From NCBI RefSeq assembly GCF_000373765.1, contig NZ_KB892434.1:87046-151045 (forward strand): DNA of 64,000 nucleotides, given 5' to 3'. The stretch's first letter is position 1. Each line of letters opens with the position of its first letter. Both the position numbers and the translations under genes were made by a program. Below the pieces are notes generated by a model. That model worked only from the letters and a program-made list of their open reading frames with translations. It was not told the DNA's origin and ran no database searches. Shown here one piece after another: positions 45,327-54,195 of this stretch. The DNA comes from Legionella shakespearei DSM 23087. Its GTDB lineage: Bacteria; Pseudomonadota; Gammaproteobacteria; Legionellales; Legionellaceae.

Positions 45327-46580
45327 TTAATTCCCCGGTTCACTTTTCTTTAATGGCAGACAGGATAATAATTCCCTCCCGGCATCATCCCATGTTCGTC
45401 CATACCCCCTGGATTGGGTTTTTCCTTGTTGTATGGTATTGAGCCAGGAATGAATTTCCTCACTTAGGGTATTGCGATCCTCCCCCTTAAAAAAGCTAAC
45501 AGACTCGCCGCCTGTTTCACGAAAAATGGGAATATCGCGAGCTAAAACTGCCTTTTTATAATAAAGCGCTTCAATTAGTGGCAAGCCAAACCCCTCTGCT
45601 TGAGAGGCAAAAATTAATCCTTGAGTATTTTGGTACACTTTTTCCAGCATTTGATCGCTAATATGTTCCAACCAAAATAATTTTTCATCCTTTTCAGGAT
45701 GACATCTGATTCGCTCCTGGAGTGTATCTGTTTTCCAACCGGCTTTACCAACAATAATTAAATTCAGCTCTGTTCCTTGCAGCCACAACATTTCGATGGC
45801 TGATAAAATGTCATCATGCCCTTTACGAGGTTCAATTGTTCCTACCATAAGAATAGTTATTCGCTCTTTCCATTGAGCAAATAACGCTTTTGCATTAGAA
45901 GGAAACCCTTTTGATCTGATGCTTTGAGTAAAATTGGCTCCCAAAGGTATAATTTGGGGCAAAATATTTTTTTGCGGTTCGTAATACGCTTTCATGTACT
46001 GGATAATATCCTGTTGTACCACTTTTGACGAACACAGAAACCCATCAGCCAATTGAGTAACAGATTTAAGCCATGAAATGAAGACATCGGCATCTGCCTC
46101 ATTAAACCATTGCGGATGCAGATAGGGGAGCAAGTCGTGAATAAAAAAATACAGTAAAGCCCCCTTTTCTTTCCAATGATTTAATTCCTCGCTATGCTTC
46201 GTTATGATATGTTGGCATAAGTCCATAGCACAATAAATATCCCCAGGTTTTATCTTAACCCTATGACTTGTATAAGGATAACGCATGTTAAAGCAATTTA
46301 TTTTGAGGTAAGAGTAAGGTTTATCTGATCCGGCACAAATAGGATATACCACGTAGCCAGGGGGACAATTATTTATTAAAAATAAATAGAATTCTCTGAC
46401 AACACGCTGTATACCCGTTTTCGCATCGCGTCTGACTATTTCAGATACGTCATATAACAAATGACGTTTACCTTGTAAGCGTGATAAGAACACTTTAGAT
46501 ACCATTTGACAGGTATTTTTAACTTTCACAATTCCGCTTATCCAGGAATAATTGGGTATAATCCGTTTTGCTTTTATCAT
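45327..46580 (-). CDS. glycosyltransferase, GT4 family-like
   Basis: 417-residue GT-B glycosyltransferase, first gene of the minus-strand export set. N-terminus with LLYDVSEIVRRDAKTGIQRV, middle segment ILMVGTIEPRKGHDDIL, donor-site ASQAEGFGLPLIEALYYKKA near 330-349. It shares the D-V/A-S...GIxRV pattern with the GT at 36956. It probably adds a sugar to the exported glycan; specificity unknown. It diverges from 46723 across 142 bases that must carry both promoters. Confidence 0.82.
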   Translation of the reverse strand: MIKAKRIIPNYSWISGIVKVKNTCQMVSKVFLSRLQGKRHLLYDVSEIVRRDAKTGIQRVVREFYLFLINNCPPGYVVYPICAGSDKPYSYLKINCFNMRYPYTSHRVKIKPGDIYCAMDLCQHIITKHSEELNHWKEKGALLYFFIHDLLPYLHPQWFNEADADVFISWLKSVTQLADGFLCSSKVVQQDIIQYMKAYYEPQKNILPQIIPLGANFTQSIRSKGFPSNAKALFAQWKERITILMVGTIEPRKGHDDILSAIEMLWLQGTELNLIIVGKAGWKTDTLQERIRCHPEKDEKLFWLEHISDQMLEKVYQNTQGLIFASQAEGFGLPLIEALYYKKAVLARDIPIFRETGGESVSFFKGEDRNTLSEEIHSWLNTIQQGKTQSRGYGRTWDDAGRELLSCLPLKKSEPGN

Positions 46581-46690
46581 AAGATCTGCTAAAAGATAAA
46601 CCTGCTAGAACATCTATGAATGACGATAATGCTCTATTACTTCCAAAACTTTATCGGTATTGTACTTAGTATCATATTGCCTGTAAACTG

Positions 46691-46708
46691 AGCAGCTATT
46701 TTGCTGCT
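46691..46708 (+). other. leader hairpin before the acyltransferase gene
   Basis: AGCAGC and GCTGCT pair around TATTTT, ending 14 bases before the ATG at 46723, which has no clear ribosome site. It could affect translation; this is a weak structural observation. Confidence 0.35.
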
Positions 46709-46722
46709 GAACTGTTTTAAAG

Positions 46723-47556
46723 ATGAAACCAGATTTAATGAAATTGTCAGTGTCATGGATGGGACGTTTTTTCTATTATTTATTGCCTGTCAGAAAGCAG
46801 ATCGTTCTGGATAACATTGATCGGGTTTTTAAGAATACAATTCTTCAAAAGGAAAAGACGCACTTAGCCAAAGCTTTTTATTCTCACGCAGCTACAACTT
46901 TGAAAGAAATACTGAGCATGAGAAGGATTAGAGTTGCGCAGATTGATGCACTGATAGAACTGCATGGAGTGGAGCATTTACGTAATGCCCAGTCTAAAGG
47001 ACGAGGCGTTTTATTGCTTTCCGGACATACAGGTAACTGGGAATTTTTTTCTTTAATAGGGTTATTGAATGTTGCCCCTCCCACGGAACCTTTTTATGTA
47101 ATAAGACGTCCAATTCACAATAAACGGCTGGAGAAAATGCTCTTTGAACGTATGTCGAGTTGTGGCATTGAACTGATTAACAGCCATGGCGCCCTAACAA
47201 AAATAAACCAGGTCTTGAAGAATAACGGTAAAATAGTCTTTGTCATGGATCAACATGCAGATACCAAAAATAAGCTGGGTATCCCTGTCGATTTTTTTGA
47301 TATTAAAGCGGGAACTTACAGCAGCCTTGCTTATTTTGCACAAAAATATAATGCTCCTGTTATTCCCTTATCAAGTCATCGAACCCCAAATGGCAAGCAT
47401 GTATTTGAATTCCATCCTGAGGTGATTTGGGAGCCTCATTCGGATAAGAAACAAGCCATTTACAATAATACTTTACGTTACAATCAGGTGTTAGAACAAT
47501 TCGTTATGGAGCATCCTGAGCAATGGTGGTGGGTACACAGACGATGGAAGCTATAA
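46723..47556 (+). CDS. LpxL/HtrB-type acyltransferase, copy A
   Basis: 277-residue acyltransferase of the late lipid A acyltransferase family. One N-terminal membrane segment (WMGRFFYYLLPVRKQIVLDNI), the HX4E catalytic motif in LSGHTGNWEFF near 100-110, FVMDQHADTKNKLGIPVDFF and HPEQWWWVHRRWKL at the end, all typical. It would transfer an acyl chain from ACP to a hydroxyl of a lipid A precursor or a related lipid. The second copy follows 17 bases later. Confidence 0.85.
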   Translation: MKPDLMKLSVSWMGRFFYYLLPVRKQIVLDNIDRVFKNTILQKEKTHLAKAFYSHAATTLKEILSMRRIRVAQIDALIELHGVEHLRNAQSKGRGVLLLSGHTGNWEFFSLIGLLNVAPPTEPFYVIRRPIHNKRLEKMLFERMSSCGIELINSHGALTKINQVLKNNGKIVFVMDQHADTKNKLGIPVDFFDIKAGTYSSLAYFAQKYNAPVIPLSSHRTPNGKHVFEFHPEVIWEPHSDKKQAIYNNTLRYNQVLEQFVMEHPEQWWWVHRRWKL

Positions 47557-47573
47557 TTAACTGGGAGCTATAA

Positions 47574-48419
47574 GTGCCAGAATTATTAAAAGCGAAAAAT
47601 GACTTTCGTATTAGCTGGGCAGGGAAGTTAATGTATTATTTGCTTCCCGCTAATTTATTGAAAGTACGTAGAAATATTAATCTTGTTTTTCAAAAAACTT
47701 TAACTGAGCAAGAGAAAAAACGTCTGATAATGGCTTTCTACAGTCACATCGTTACGTCAATCAAAGAAATATTTCTTTTGCTTTTAATGAGCAGAAAACG
47801 CCTTTTAAAGCGCATTGAGTTTCGTGGAATAGAACATTTAGTTGCAGCGGTTGCAGAAGAAAGGGGGGCAATTCTTTTGACCGGGCATTTGGGTAATTGG
47901 GAGTTCGCCCCTCTTATCGGTTTACCTGATACGGAGGGGTTTGACGGTAAGTTTTATTTTATTCGCAAACTAAAAAGCTCGACTTCAATATTATTTAAAA
48001 AATTGATTCACTACAACTTTTCTCGCTCCGGATTGCACATCATTGAAAAAAATCACGCTTTGTTCAAAGTTTGCTCCGCTTTAAGAAAAAAAAATGCCGT
48101 TTTTTTTGTTATGGATGAACGTGCTTCCCGTAGATCATCTGTCAGTATCAAGGGGACTTTTCTCGGTGTTGAAACAGCAATTTATTCCAGCATAGCAACA
48201 ATAGTTGCCAAATTTAAAACCCCAGTAGTTCCTGTATGTACTTATCGTTTGAAAAATCATAAACATATAATTGAATTCTACCCTCAGGTCACCTGGGAAG
48301 AGTATCCGGATAGACGTGAGGCTATTTATAAAAATACCCTCTTGTATAATGAGATCCTTGAAAGAATGATTTTATCGCATCCAGAACAATGGCTTTGGTC
48401 TTATAATCGTTGGCCTTGA
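47574..48419 (+). CDS. LpxL/HtrB-type acyltransferase, copy B
   Basis: 281 residues, tandem paralogue of copy A, with HX4E in LTGHLGNWEFA near 101-111, the FVMDERASRRSSVSIKGTFLG segment in place of the usual DQ motif (DE here), and HPEQWLWSYNRWP at the end. GTG start with GGGAG seven bases upstream. Divergence from copy A is substantial, suggesting an old duplication and different acyl or acceptor preference. Being inside an export locus, its acceptor may not be ordinary lipid A; that is inference. Confidence 0.83.
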   Translation: MPELLKAKNDFRISWAGKLMYYLLPANLLKVRRNINLVFQKTLTEQEKKRLIMAFYSHIVTSIKEIFLLLLMSRKRLLKRIEFRGIEHLVAAVAEERGAILLTGHLGNWEFAPLIGLPDTEGFDGKFYFIRKLKSSTSILFKKLIHYNFSRSGLHIIEKNHALFKVCSALRKKNAVFFVMDERASRRSSVSIKGTFLGVETAIYSSIATIVAKFKTPVVPVCTYRLKNHKHIIEFYPQVTWEEYPDRREAIYKNTLLYNEILERMILSHPEQWLWSYNRWP

Positions 48420-48438
48420 TAAATACAAGAGGTGCTTT

Positions 48439-50544
48439 TTGAATCAGTATACTCCTATAACTTTAGGACCTTATCAAGGCGGCGTTGCTTTAGCATTTGA
48501 CCATACACTCCTTTTGTCGCAATTAAATGCAATAATTCCTTTTTCTCATGACGAAAACTCAATAGTAACATTGGGAGAATTATCTGTTGCAGTTAAATGT
48601 TTCCGGCGTCAATATGGTAACAGGCAATCAAAAGCCAAACATTCCTTTCTGGCTGCCTGGTATTTACAGCAAAATCATATTGGCGCTCCAAATCCTGTTG
48701 CCTGGTTAGATCTATGGCATAAAGGGCATTTAATAGAAAGCTATTATCTTTATCTTTTTGAGCCCGTCATTTGCTTTGGGGATTACCTTAATAAAATATA
48801 TGAGCGTTGTGACAATAAAGAATTGATGGATTTACTGCATACTATTGCCCCCGCTATCCGATCAATGCATGACATGGGATTCATGCACGGAAATCTGAAT
48901 GGCGAGGCTATTGTATTCCCGGAACAACAGGATAAAAAATGGGAAAAGCCGTTATTTCATAATTTAAATAACAGCAAAATAGCGCAAAACCCTCTCAGCT
49001 TGAAACAACGCGCCTTTGATCTCTCGCGCATTAACTTGCCTGGAGCCTACAGAAATATCTTCAAAATGATTTATTGGGGACATGAAGATGCACCTGCTTT
49101 ATTGCACCAACAAGAGGTGAAATACAGGAGGCGTTGGGAATTGTATCAGTATTTAAGCCCATTCAGACATCCAGTACGCTACTTCAGGAAGAAACATAAA
49201 AAAGTAACCGTGAATAAACAGAATATATGGCTTTGGGACGAAAAAACGGCTCAGCCCATGATGATATTAAATCGGAAAGAAAAGAACTGTTATCGTGATT
49301 GGCTGCATATCATAACAATGGCTTTTCATGGAGTTATTCATTTAAGAGCTATTCATAAGCGTTATTATCAGATTTTGGCTAATAGTTATCGACACCCCCT
49401 CTCCTTAGAACATCGTGTCGGGATAGCACTCCATCCTAAAAAGGACTATATGGAGCATGAATTAATATTGTTAAAGCAATTAGGCAATCCCCCTGTCCTA
49501 CTGCGATTTTGTCATCATGAATCACCTGAAGACTGGCGAAAAGGTATTGACCTTGTTCATTACCTACACCAGCAAAACATTGAAGTAATGGTTGCGATTT
49601 TACAAGACCGGCAAGCGATATTAGATCTTGAGGGTTGGGCAGGCTTTTTGAATACGGTAATTAGTGCTGTTGCAGATAAAGTTTCTTATATTGAAGTCAC
49701 TCATGCCAGCAATCGGGTAAAATGGGGTATTTGGAGCTCGAAAGAATATGCTCAATTAATGCGTCCCGCCTTCGAACTGCAAAAGCGTTATCCGCAAATC
49801 AAACTAACAGGACCTGCATGCATCGATTTTGACTATCAGGCCGTATTTGCTGCATTAAAAACATTGCCTAAAGGCAAGCGCCTGGATGCCTTATCGCATT
49901 TCCTGTATGTAGATAGAAGAGGCGCTCCGGAAAACAAGCAAGGAAGAACGTTTTCTCTTGTCGAAAAATGCGCGTTACTTAAAGCTTTAGCCAGTGGTTC
50001 AAAACAATGCACTGACAAAGTCATTATTTCTGAAGTAAATTGGCCTGTTAAATATACCGGAATCTGGTCTCCCATAGGCTGTCCCTATGAAACGCCTAAA
50101 TGGAGAAGGGAAGAACCCGGCATTAGTGAAGAAGAGTATGCCAATTATATGTTACGCTATATTGTAATAGCCTTATGCTCGGGCCATGTAGAGCAAATAT
50201 TCTGGTGGCGATTGTCCGCACATGGTTATGGTCTGGTTGATGATAGAGACAATTTTCGTCCAAGGGCTGCTTTTAAGGCTTTAGCTTTCTTTTTACATTT
50301 TTTAGGCAAAGCACATTTTATCCATAAACATGATTATTCTAATGAACTGTATGTTTTTGAGTTTAAAACTGAAGAACAAAAAGTCATAATGCTTTGGTCT
50401 AATGATCCAGAGCCTGCTGACTTACCTTTAAAAGGTTATACACAAATTTTGGATAAGTATGGCTGTATCGCAAATAATTCTTTGGTTACAGGTTCTCCCC
50501 TGTATCTTATTTTTAATGAATCAGTAAAAGAGATGAATTCATGA
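48439..50544 (+). CDS. pseudokinase plus glycoside-hydrolase-like fusion
   Basis: 701-residue protein with two parts. Residues about 45-230 resemble the Kdo/heptose-kinase (InaA/WaaP) fold, but the catalytic loop reads FMHGNLNGEAIVF, so the usual HGD...N residues are Asn and Ala: probably inactive. Residues about 330-680 look like a (beta/alpha)8 glycoside-hydrolase fold: PPVLLRFCHHESPEDWRKG, SYIEVTHASNRVKWG, SEVNWPVKYTG (likely strand-7 glutamate) and EQIFWWRLSAHGYGLVDD. TTG start with AGAGGT upstream. It overlaps the YrbL-like gene by four bases. I infer a glycan-handling role; no specific reaction can be named. Confidence 0.6.
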   Translation: MNQYTPITLGPYQGGVALAFDHTLLLSQLNAIIPFSHDENSIVTLGELSVAVKCFRRQYGNRQSKAKHSFLAAWYLQQNHIGAPNPVAWLDLWHKGHLIESYYLYLFEPVICFGDYLNKIYERCDNKELMDLLHTIAPAIRSMHDMGFMHGNLNGEAIVFPEQQDKKWEKPLFHNLNNSKIAQNPLSLKQRAFDLSRINLPGAYRNIFKMIYWGHEDAPALLHQQEVKYRRRWELYQYLSPFRHPVRYFRKKHKKVTVNKQNIWLWDEKTAQPMMILNRKEKNCYRDWLHIITMAFHGVIHLRAIHKRYYQILANSYRHPLSLEHRVGIALHPKKDYMEHELILLKQLGNPPVLLRFCHHESPEDWRKGIDLVHYLHQQNIEVMVAILQDRQAILDLEGWAGFLNTVISAVADKVSYIEVTHASNRVKWGIWSSKEYAQLMRPAFELQKRYPQIKLTGPACIDFDYQAVFAALKTLPKGKRLDALSHFLYVDRRGAPENKQGRTFSLVEKCALLKALASGSKQCTDKVIISEVNWPVKYTGIWSPIGCPYETPKWRREEPGISEEEYANYMLRYIVIALCSGHVEQIFWWRLSAHGYGLVDDRDNFRPRAAFKALAFFLHFLGKAHFIHKHDYSNELYVFEFKTEEQKVIMLWSNDPEPADLPLKGYTQILDKYGCIANNSLVTGSPLYLIFNESVKEMNS

Positions 50545-51209
50545 ATGATAATTTAGTACGCCTAAATAAAAACGAATACATGGCCGAAGGCATGACACGC
50601 TATGTTTACGCACACCCGAAAAATCCTGATTTGTTAATTAAAATTTTAAAATGCACCATAAAAAAGTGGATTAACAATGAAGAATTGTCTGTTAGAAATT
50701 ATCATCGCTTCTTTAAATATTTACTCAGAGAGCTCGCAGAATATGCCAGGCTGAAATTACACTTTGCACCCAACTCGCCCAGTAATTACATTCAACGAAT
50801 CATCGGTTTTGTTGACACCAACCTCGGATTAGGCTTAGTTGTTCAAGCAGAAAAGAACGATCAGGGTAAGTATGCAAAGACACTTTTCGATGTCATTACC
50901 GATGGACAATTTAACGAACAAGTAGAACAACATCTTGAAGAATTTATAGCTCATATGACGGAAATTGATATTTGTGTCATAGAATTAACTGCAAATAATG
51001 TTGTTTATGCCTTTAAACCATCTCAAGGTTATCATTTCGTTCTCATCGATGGCTTTGGAGAAAAAACTTTGTTGTCCTTAGCTCAATATTCTTTTTCTCT
51101 CAGAAAAATAAAACGTATAAAAGCAATTAAAAGCCTGAGAAGACAAGTATCGTATCTGTTAAAGGCTCGGGAAGAAGAAATAACTCTGAGAATTAATACC
51201 CAGATGTAA
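50541..51209 (+). CDS. YrbL-like kinase-fold protein
   Basis: 222 residues, similar to the PhoP-regulated YrbL family: LVRLNKNEYMAEGMTRYVYAHP at the N-terminus (glycine-loop equivalent), LIKILKC with the ATP-site lysine, ELTANNVVYAF (catalytic-loop-like) and FVLIDGFGEKTLL (metal-site Asp). Family function is not established; the fold is that of small-molecule or sugar kinases. Translationally coupled to the pseudokinase fusion upstream and followed by kpsT, so a role in the same glycan pathway is likely. Confidence 0.75.
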   Translation: MNDNLVRLNKNEYMAEGMTRYVYAHPKNPDLLIKILKCTIKKWINNEELSVRNYHRFFKYLLRELAEYARLKLHFAPNSPSNYIQRIIGFVDTNLGLGLVVQAEKNDQGKYAKTLFDVITDGQFNEQVEQHLEEFIAHMTEIDICVIELTANNVVYAFKPSQGYHFVLIDGFGEKTLLSLAQYSFSLRKIKRIKAIKSLRRQVSYLLKAREEEITLRINTQM

Positions 51210-51240
51210 TTTAAATCTTGAGCATGGAGGAGGCTTAATA

Positions 51241-51912
51241 ATGATTATCGCTGATAATATTACTAAATATTACCGCGTCAATAGACGCCGGCGGATTATC
51301 TTTGAAAATCTTTCATTAACATTAGCTCCTGGAGAGAGACTGGGATTGCTGGGCGTTAATGGCTCAGGTAAGTCGACTTTATTGCGCCTTCTCTGCGGTG
51401 TAGAATTTCCCAATAAAGGCACAGTAACCTGTACCAGTTCAATATCCTGGCCAGTAGGATTAACTACCGGTTTTATTAAAGCGTTGACTGGCCGAGAAAA
51501 TATCAAATTCATTTGTCGCCTTTTTTCCTGTAACGCCATAGAGAGAAGAAATAAAATTGATTTTGTTAATTATTTTGCAGATTTAGGCGAGTATTTTGAT
51601 ATGCCCGTTTCTACCTACAGTTCAGGGATGATAGCTCGCCTTGCTTACGGCATGTCCATGGCTTTTGATTTCGATTTTTATGTCATTGATGAGGTTTTTG
51701 CCGTTGGTGATGCCGCCTTTAAACAAAAAAGTATTGAGTTATTTAATGAAAAATCGAAAGGAAAGGGTTTAATTCTTGTATCACACGAAATGGATACAAT
51801 CAGAAAGTATTGCAATCAGGCTCTTTTGCTTGATCATGGTAAATTAATTCATTCTTATCAAGTTGAAGAAATCATTAAGCTTTACGAACAAGATAGTGTT
51901 TTATTGAGTTAA
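51241..51912 (+). CDS. KpsT-like ABC transporter ATPase for polysaccharide export
   Basis: 223 residues. Walker A GVNGSGKST near 37-46, signature YSSGMIARLAYGMSM near 125, Walker B FYVIDEVFAVGDAAF near 145-160, switch LVSHEMDTIRKYC. The short length and SSGM signature are of the KpsT/CtrD capsule type; there is no C-terminal carbohydrate-binding domain as in Wzt. GGAGG precedes the ATG. It should energise KpsM (43603). Confidence 0.9.
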   Translation: MIIADNITKYYRVNRRRRIIFENLSLTLAPGERLGLLGVNGSGKSTLLRLLCGVEFPNKGTVTCTSSISWPVGLTTGFIKALTGRENIKFICRLFSCNAIERRNKIDFVNYFADLGEYFDMPVSTYSSGMIARLAYGMSMAFDFDFYVIDEVFAVGDAAFKQKSIELFNEKSKGKGLILVSHEMDTIRKYCNQALLLDHGKLIHSYQVEEIIKLYEQDSVLLS

Positions 51913-52037
51913 CAGCCCTTAAAGTAAGGCATTGATAATAATACTATTTTTATCTTTGTCTGACGAGATCAACTCATTATTATCACCTTGTTGAAAAATC
52001 GAACCTTTTGAAACATGGTATTTTCATCGTTCTTCAG

Positions 52038-52043
52038 TATAAT
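52038..52043 (+). promoter_or_regulatory. -10 box of the cystathionine synthase gene
   Basis: Consensus TATAAT 33 bases before the ATG at 52076. No convincing -35 at the right distance. Confidence 0.35.
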
Positions 52044-52075
52044 TTAGACTTCTTTATCAATCACAGGGACTGAGT

Positions 52076-53026
52076 ATGATTTACCCCAATATTTTAGCCA
52101 CTATTGGCAGAACCCCAGTAGTAAAAATTAACCATTTAAGCCGCGATCTGGACTGTGAACTGTATGCCAAATGTGAGTTTTTCAACCCAGGTGGCTCCGT
52201 AAAAGACCGGATTGGCTATGAAATGGTGACTCAAGCCGAGCGTGAAGGGCGGATTAAGCCAGGTGATACTTTGATTGAACCTACTTCAGGCAACACAGGG
52301 ATAGGAATAGCTCTGGCAGGGGCGGTTCTTGGATATAAAGTGATCATTACCATGCCGGAAAAAATGAGCCAGGAAAAGCAATCGGTTCTGGAACGCCTTG
52401 GTGCGACAATCTATAGAACCCGGACTGAAGCCGCGTCTCATGATCCGGACAGTCATATTTCTCTGGCAAAGGATCTGCAGGCGAAAATCCCTAATTCTCA
52501 TATTCTGGATCAATACTCAAACCCGAATAATCCTAATGCCCATTACAAAGGTACCGCTCAGGAAATCATTGATGATTTTGGCATGGATTTGCATATGGTT
52601 GTTGCCGGAGTTGGAACTGGCGGCACTATTTCCGGAATAGCCAAACGCCTGAAAGAATATAATCCTGCAATTAAAATTATTGGTGTGGATCCCGAAGGTT
52701 CCATTCTTGGTGGCGGTACTGAAATCAAATCCTATCATGTAGAAGGTATAGGCTATGATTTCTTCCCTGAAGTATTAAAGAATGAGCTTTTAGATGGTTA
52801 TGTGAAAACTAATGATGCTGATTCATTCCGCACCGCGCGATTACTGATGCGTGAAGAAGGGCTATTGGTAGGAGGTTCCTGTGGTGCTGCTATGTGGGGC
52901 GCATTGCAAGCGGCCAAAACTTTAGGTAAAGGGCAGAAATGCCTGGTCATTTTACCTGACTCCATCCGTAATTATATGTCCAAGTTCCCCAATGACGAAT
53001 GGATGAAGCAAGAAGGATTTTTGTAG
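52076..53026 (+). CDS. cystathionine beta-synthase-like PLP enzyme
   Basis: 316-residue fold-type II PLP enzyme. PLP lysine Lys43 in FNPGGSVKDRIG, substrate loop TSGNTGIGIA, phosphate cup GVGTGGTISGIA. Several stretches resemble animal cystathionine beta-synthase more than bacterial CysK: IPNSHILDQYSNPNNPNAHY, IGVDPEGSILGGG, VEGIGYDFFPEVL and ILPDSIRNYMSKFPNDEWM. It lacks the C-terminal regulatory CBS pair. It could make cystathionine from serine and homocysteine, or act as an O-acetylserine sulfhydrylase. Monocistronic. Confidence 0.82.
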   Translation: MIYPNILATIGRTPVVKINHLSRDLDCELYAKCEFFNPGGSVKDRIGYEMVTQAEREGRIKPGDTLIEPTSGNTGIGIALAGAVLGYKVIITMPEKMSQEKQSVLERLGATIYRTRTEAASHDPDSHISLAKDLQAKIPNSHILDQYSNPNNPNAHYKGTAQEIIDDFGMDLHMVVAGVGTGGTISGIAKRLKEYNPAIKIIGVDPEGSILGGGTEIKSYHVEGIGYDFFPEVLKNELLDGYVKTNDADSFRTARLLMREEGLLVGGSCGAAMWGALQAAKTLGKGQKCLVILPDSIRNYMSKFPNDEWMKQEGFL

Positions 53027-53040
53027 GATTACTGAGGAGT

Positions 53041-53142
53041 GTAGCCCGTATTAGCGAAGCGTAATACGGGATCAAAATGGCAATGACGTGGTCAAGCAAT
53101 GAATCGCTGTTTCCCGTATTACGCTTCGCTAATACGGGCTAC
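53041..53142. repeat. head-to-head REP pair, family 'GCCCGTATTA'
   Basis: Fills the space between two convergent genes. Arms start GTAGCCCGTATTAGCGAAGC; the loop is longer (about 40 bases) than in other pairs. Confidence 0.9.
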
Positions 53143-53154
53143 ACATTTGTTTTA

Positions 53155-54195
53155 TCAAGCAGCTGGGCTGGCATAAGAAGGTGTTTCAATACATTCAAAC
53201 AACTCATCGGGATCTACTAACCCTGTACTAATCCATCCGGCAAAAGCGTTTGCCAATAATTCATTCACGTAATTTGAAGGCTGCAATTTGCTAGCCGTCA
53301 CAGGCTCTTTTTCTTTTTCGGTTAATCTGGCAAAAAATTCGTTAGGATTATTAACAATACCGCGTTGAGAAGGTAAAAACACTGCATAAAGAAGAATCAG
53401 ATCCTGAGTGTTTAATTTGTCATCCGGGTCATGCAGTTTAAACAACAGATTATTGCGCCAGCGAAAATAATTTCTTAAAAGCTCGCTATTGTCTGAAGCA
53501 ATTAACTCTAGCAGAGCGGTAATCGTTTCTGACGTTGTTTGTTCAACCGGTTTTGGTGCTTTCACAGCCAAATGCCCAACATAAGCGAAATCACTTTCAT
53601 TCTTTACACCGGGTAAATAATTTGTACCCTGTACTTGTAAATATAAGTCTGCTTTAGGACCAGGCATAGAATTATTGGCATGCACCACTCGCTTACGCAA
53701 TTCTTTACCATGCTCCGTAAAAGAGAGGGTGATATTTAAACCAAGCATTTGGGAAAGGGCACGTAGCGCATCCACAGACAAAGGTGTCGTTGCCTGACGA
53801 AGATAATCGCGTGACGTGCTGGCTGGCAAATCATTAAAAACTTCACGATAGTTTAAAGGATGGGCATAGATCTCATCAACAGCAAGTTGACGTAATACAT
53901 CCGCCATACACTCCACTACTTCAGATTTACGTGGCCCATTAATCAACATTCCCATGCGTTCTGCGGACGAAAAATAAAGCGGTCGTGGAACATATTGGGG
54001 ATAACGGCTGTCAAAACGCTCCAATATTTTTTTCAAAGAGACATCATTAACACGCCTGGTATTACGTAAATAATCAATTAAAGACACGGCAAGAGCACGG
54101 AACTGATCTCCACCTACATGAATAAATTTATATTCCGTTTTATCCTGCTTGCCATCATCTATCGCAGGAGTTCTATCAAAGAAAGCTTTAACCAT
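53155..54195 (-). CDS. OTU-like protein lacking catalytic residues
   Basis: 346 residues without signal peptide or membrane segment. Residues about 25-215 follow the order of OTU deubiquitinase motifs but with changes: HVGGDQFRALAVSL lines up with the DGNC.FRA region with Asp where the catalytic Cys should be; the helix LRQLAVDEIYAHPLNYREVF and LSVDALRALSQMLGLNITL fit the middle; QGTNYLPGV lines up with the terminal EHY region with Asn for His. The C-terminal part (220-346) is unknown. GGAGAG precedes the ATG. I infer a possible effector-like pseudo-OTU; the call rests on motif order only. Confidence 0.45.
   Translation of the reverse strand: MVKAFFDRTPAIDDGKQDKTEYKFIHVGGDQFRALAVSLIDYLRNTRRVNDVSLKKILERFDSRYPQYVPRPLYFSSAERMGMLINGPRKSEVVECMADVLRQLAVDEIYAHPLNYREVFNDLPASTSRDYLRQATTPLSVDALRALSQMLGLNITLSFTEHGKELRKRVVHANNSMPGPKADLYLQVQGTNYLPGVKNESDFAYVGHLAVKAPKPVEQTTSETITALLELIASDNSELLRNYFRWRNNLLFKLHDPDDKLNTQDLILLYAVFLPSQRGIVNNPNEFFARLTEKEKEPVTASKLQPSNYVNELLANAFAGWISTGLVDPDELFECIETPSYASPAA

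Noticed and set aside
48439..50544. Active Kdo kinase
   Set aside because: The catalytic Asp and metal-binding Asn of the kinase loop are replaced, so phosphotransfer is unlikely.
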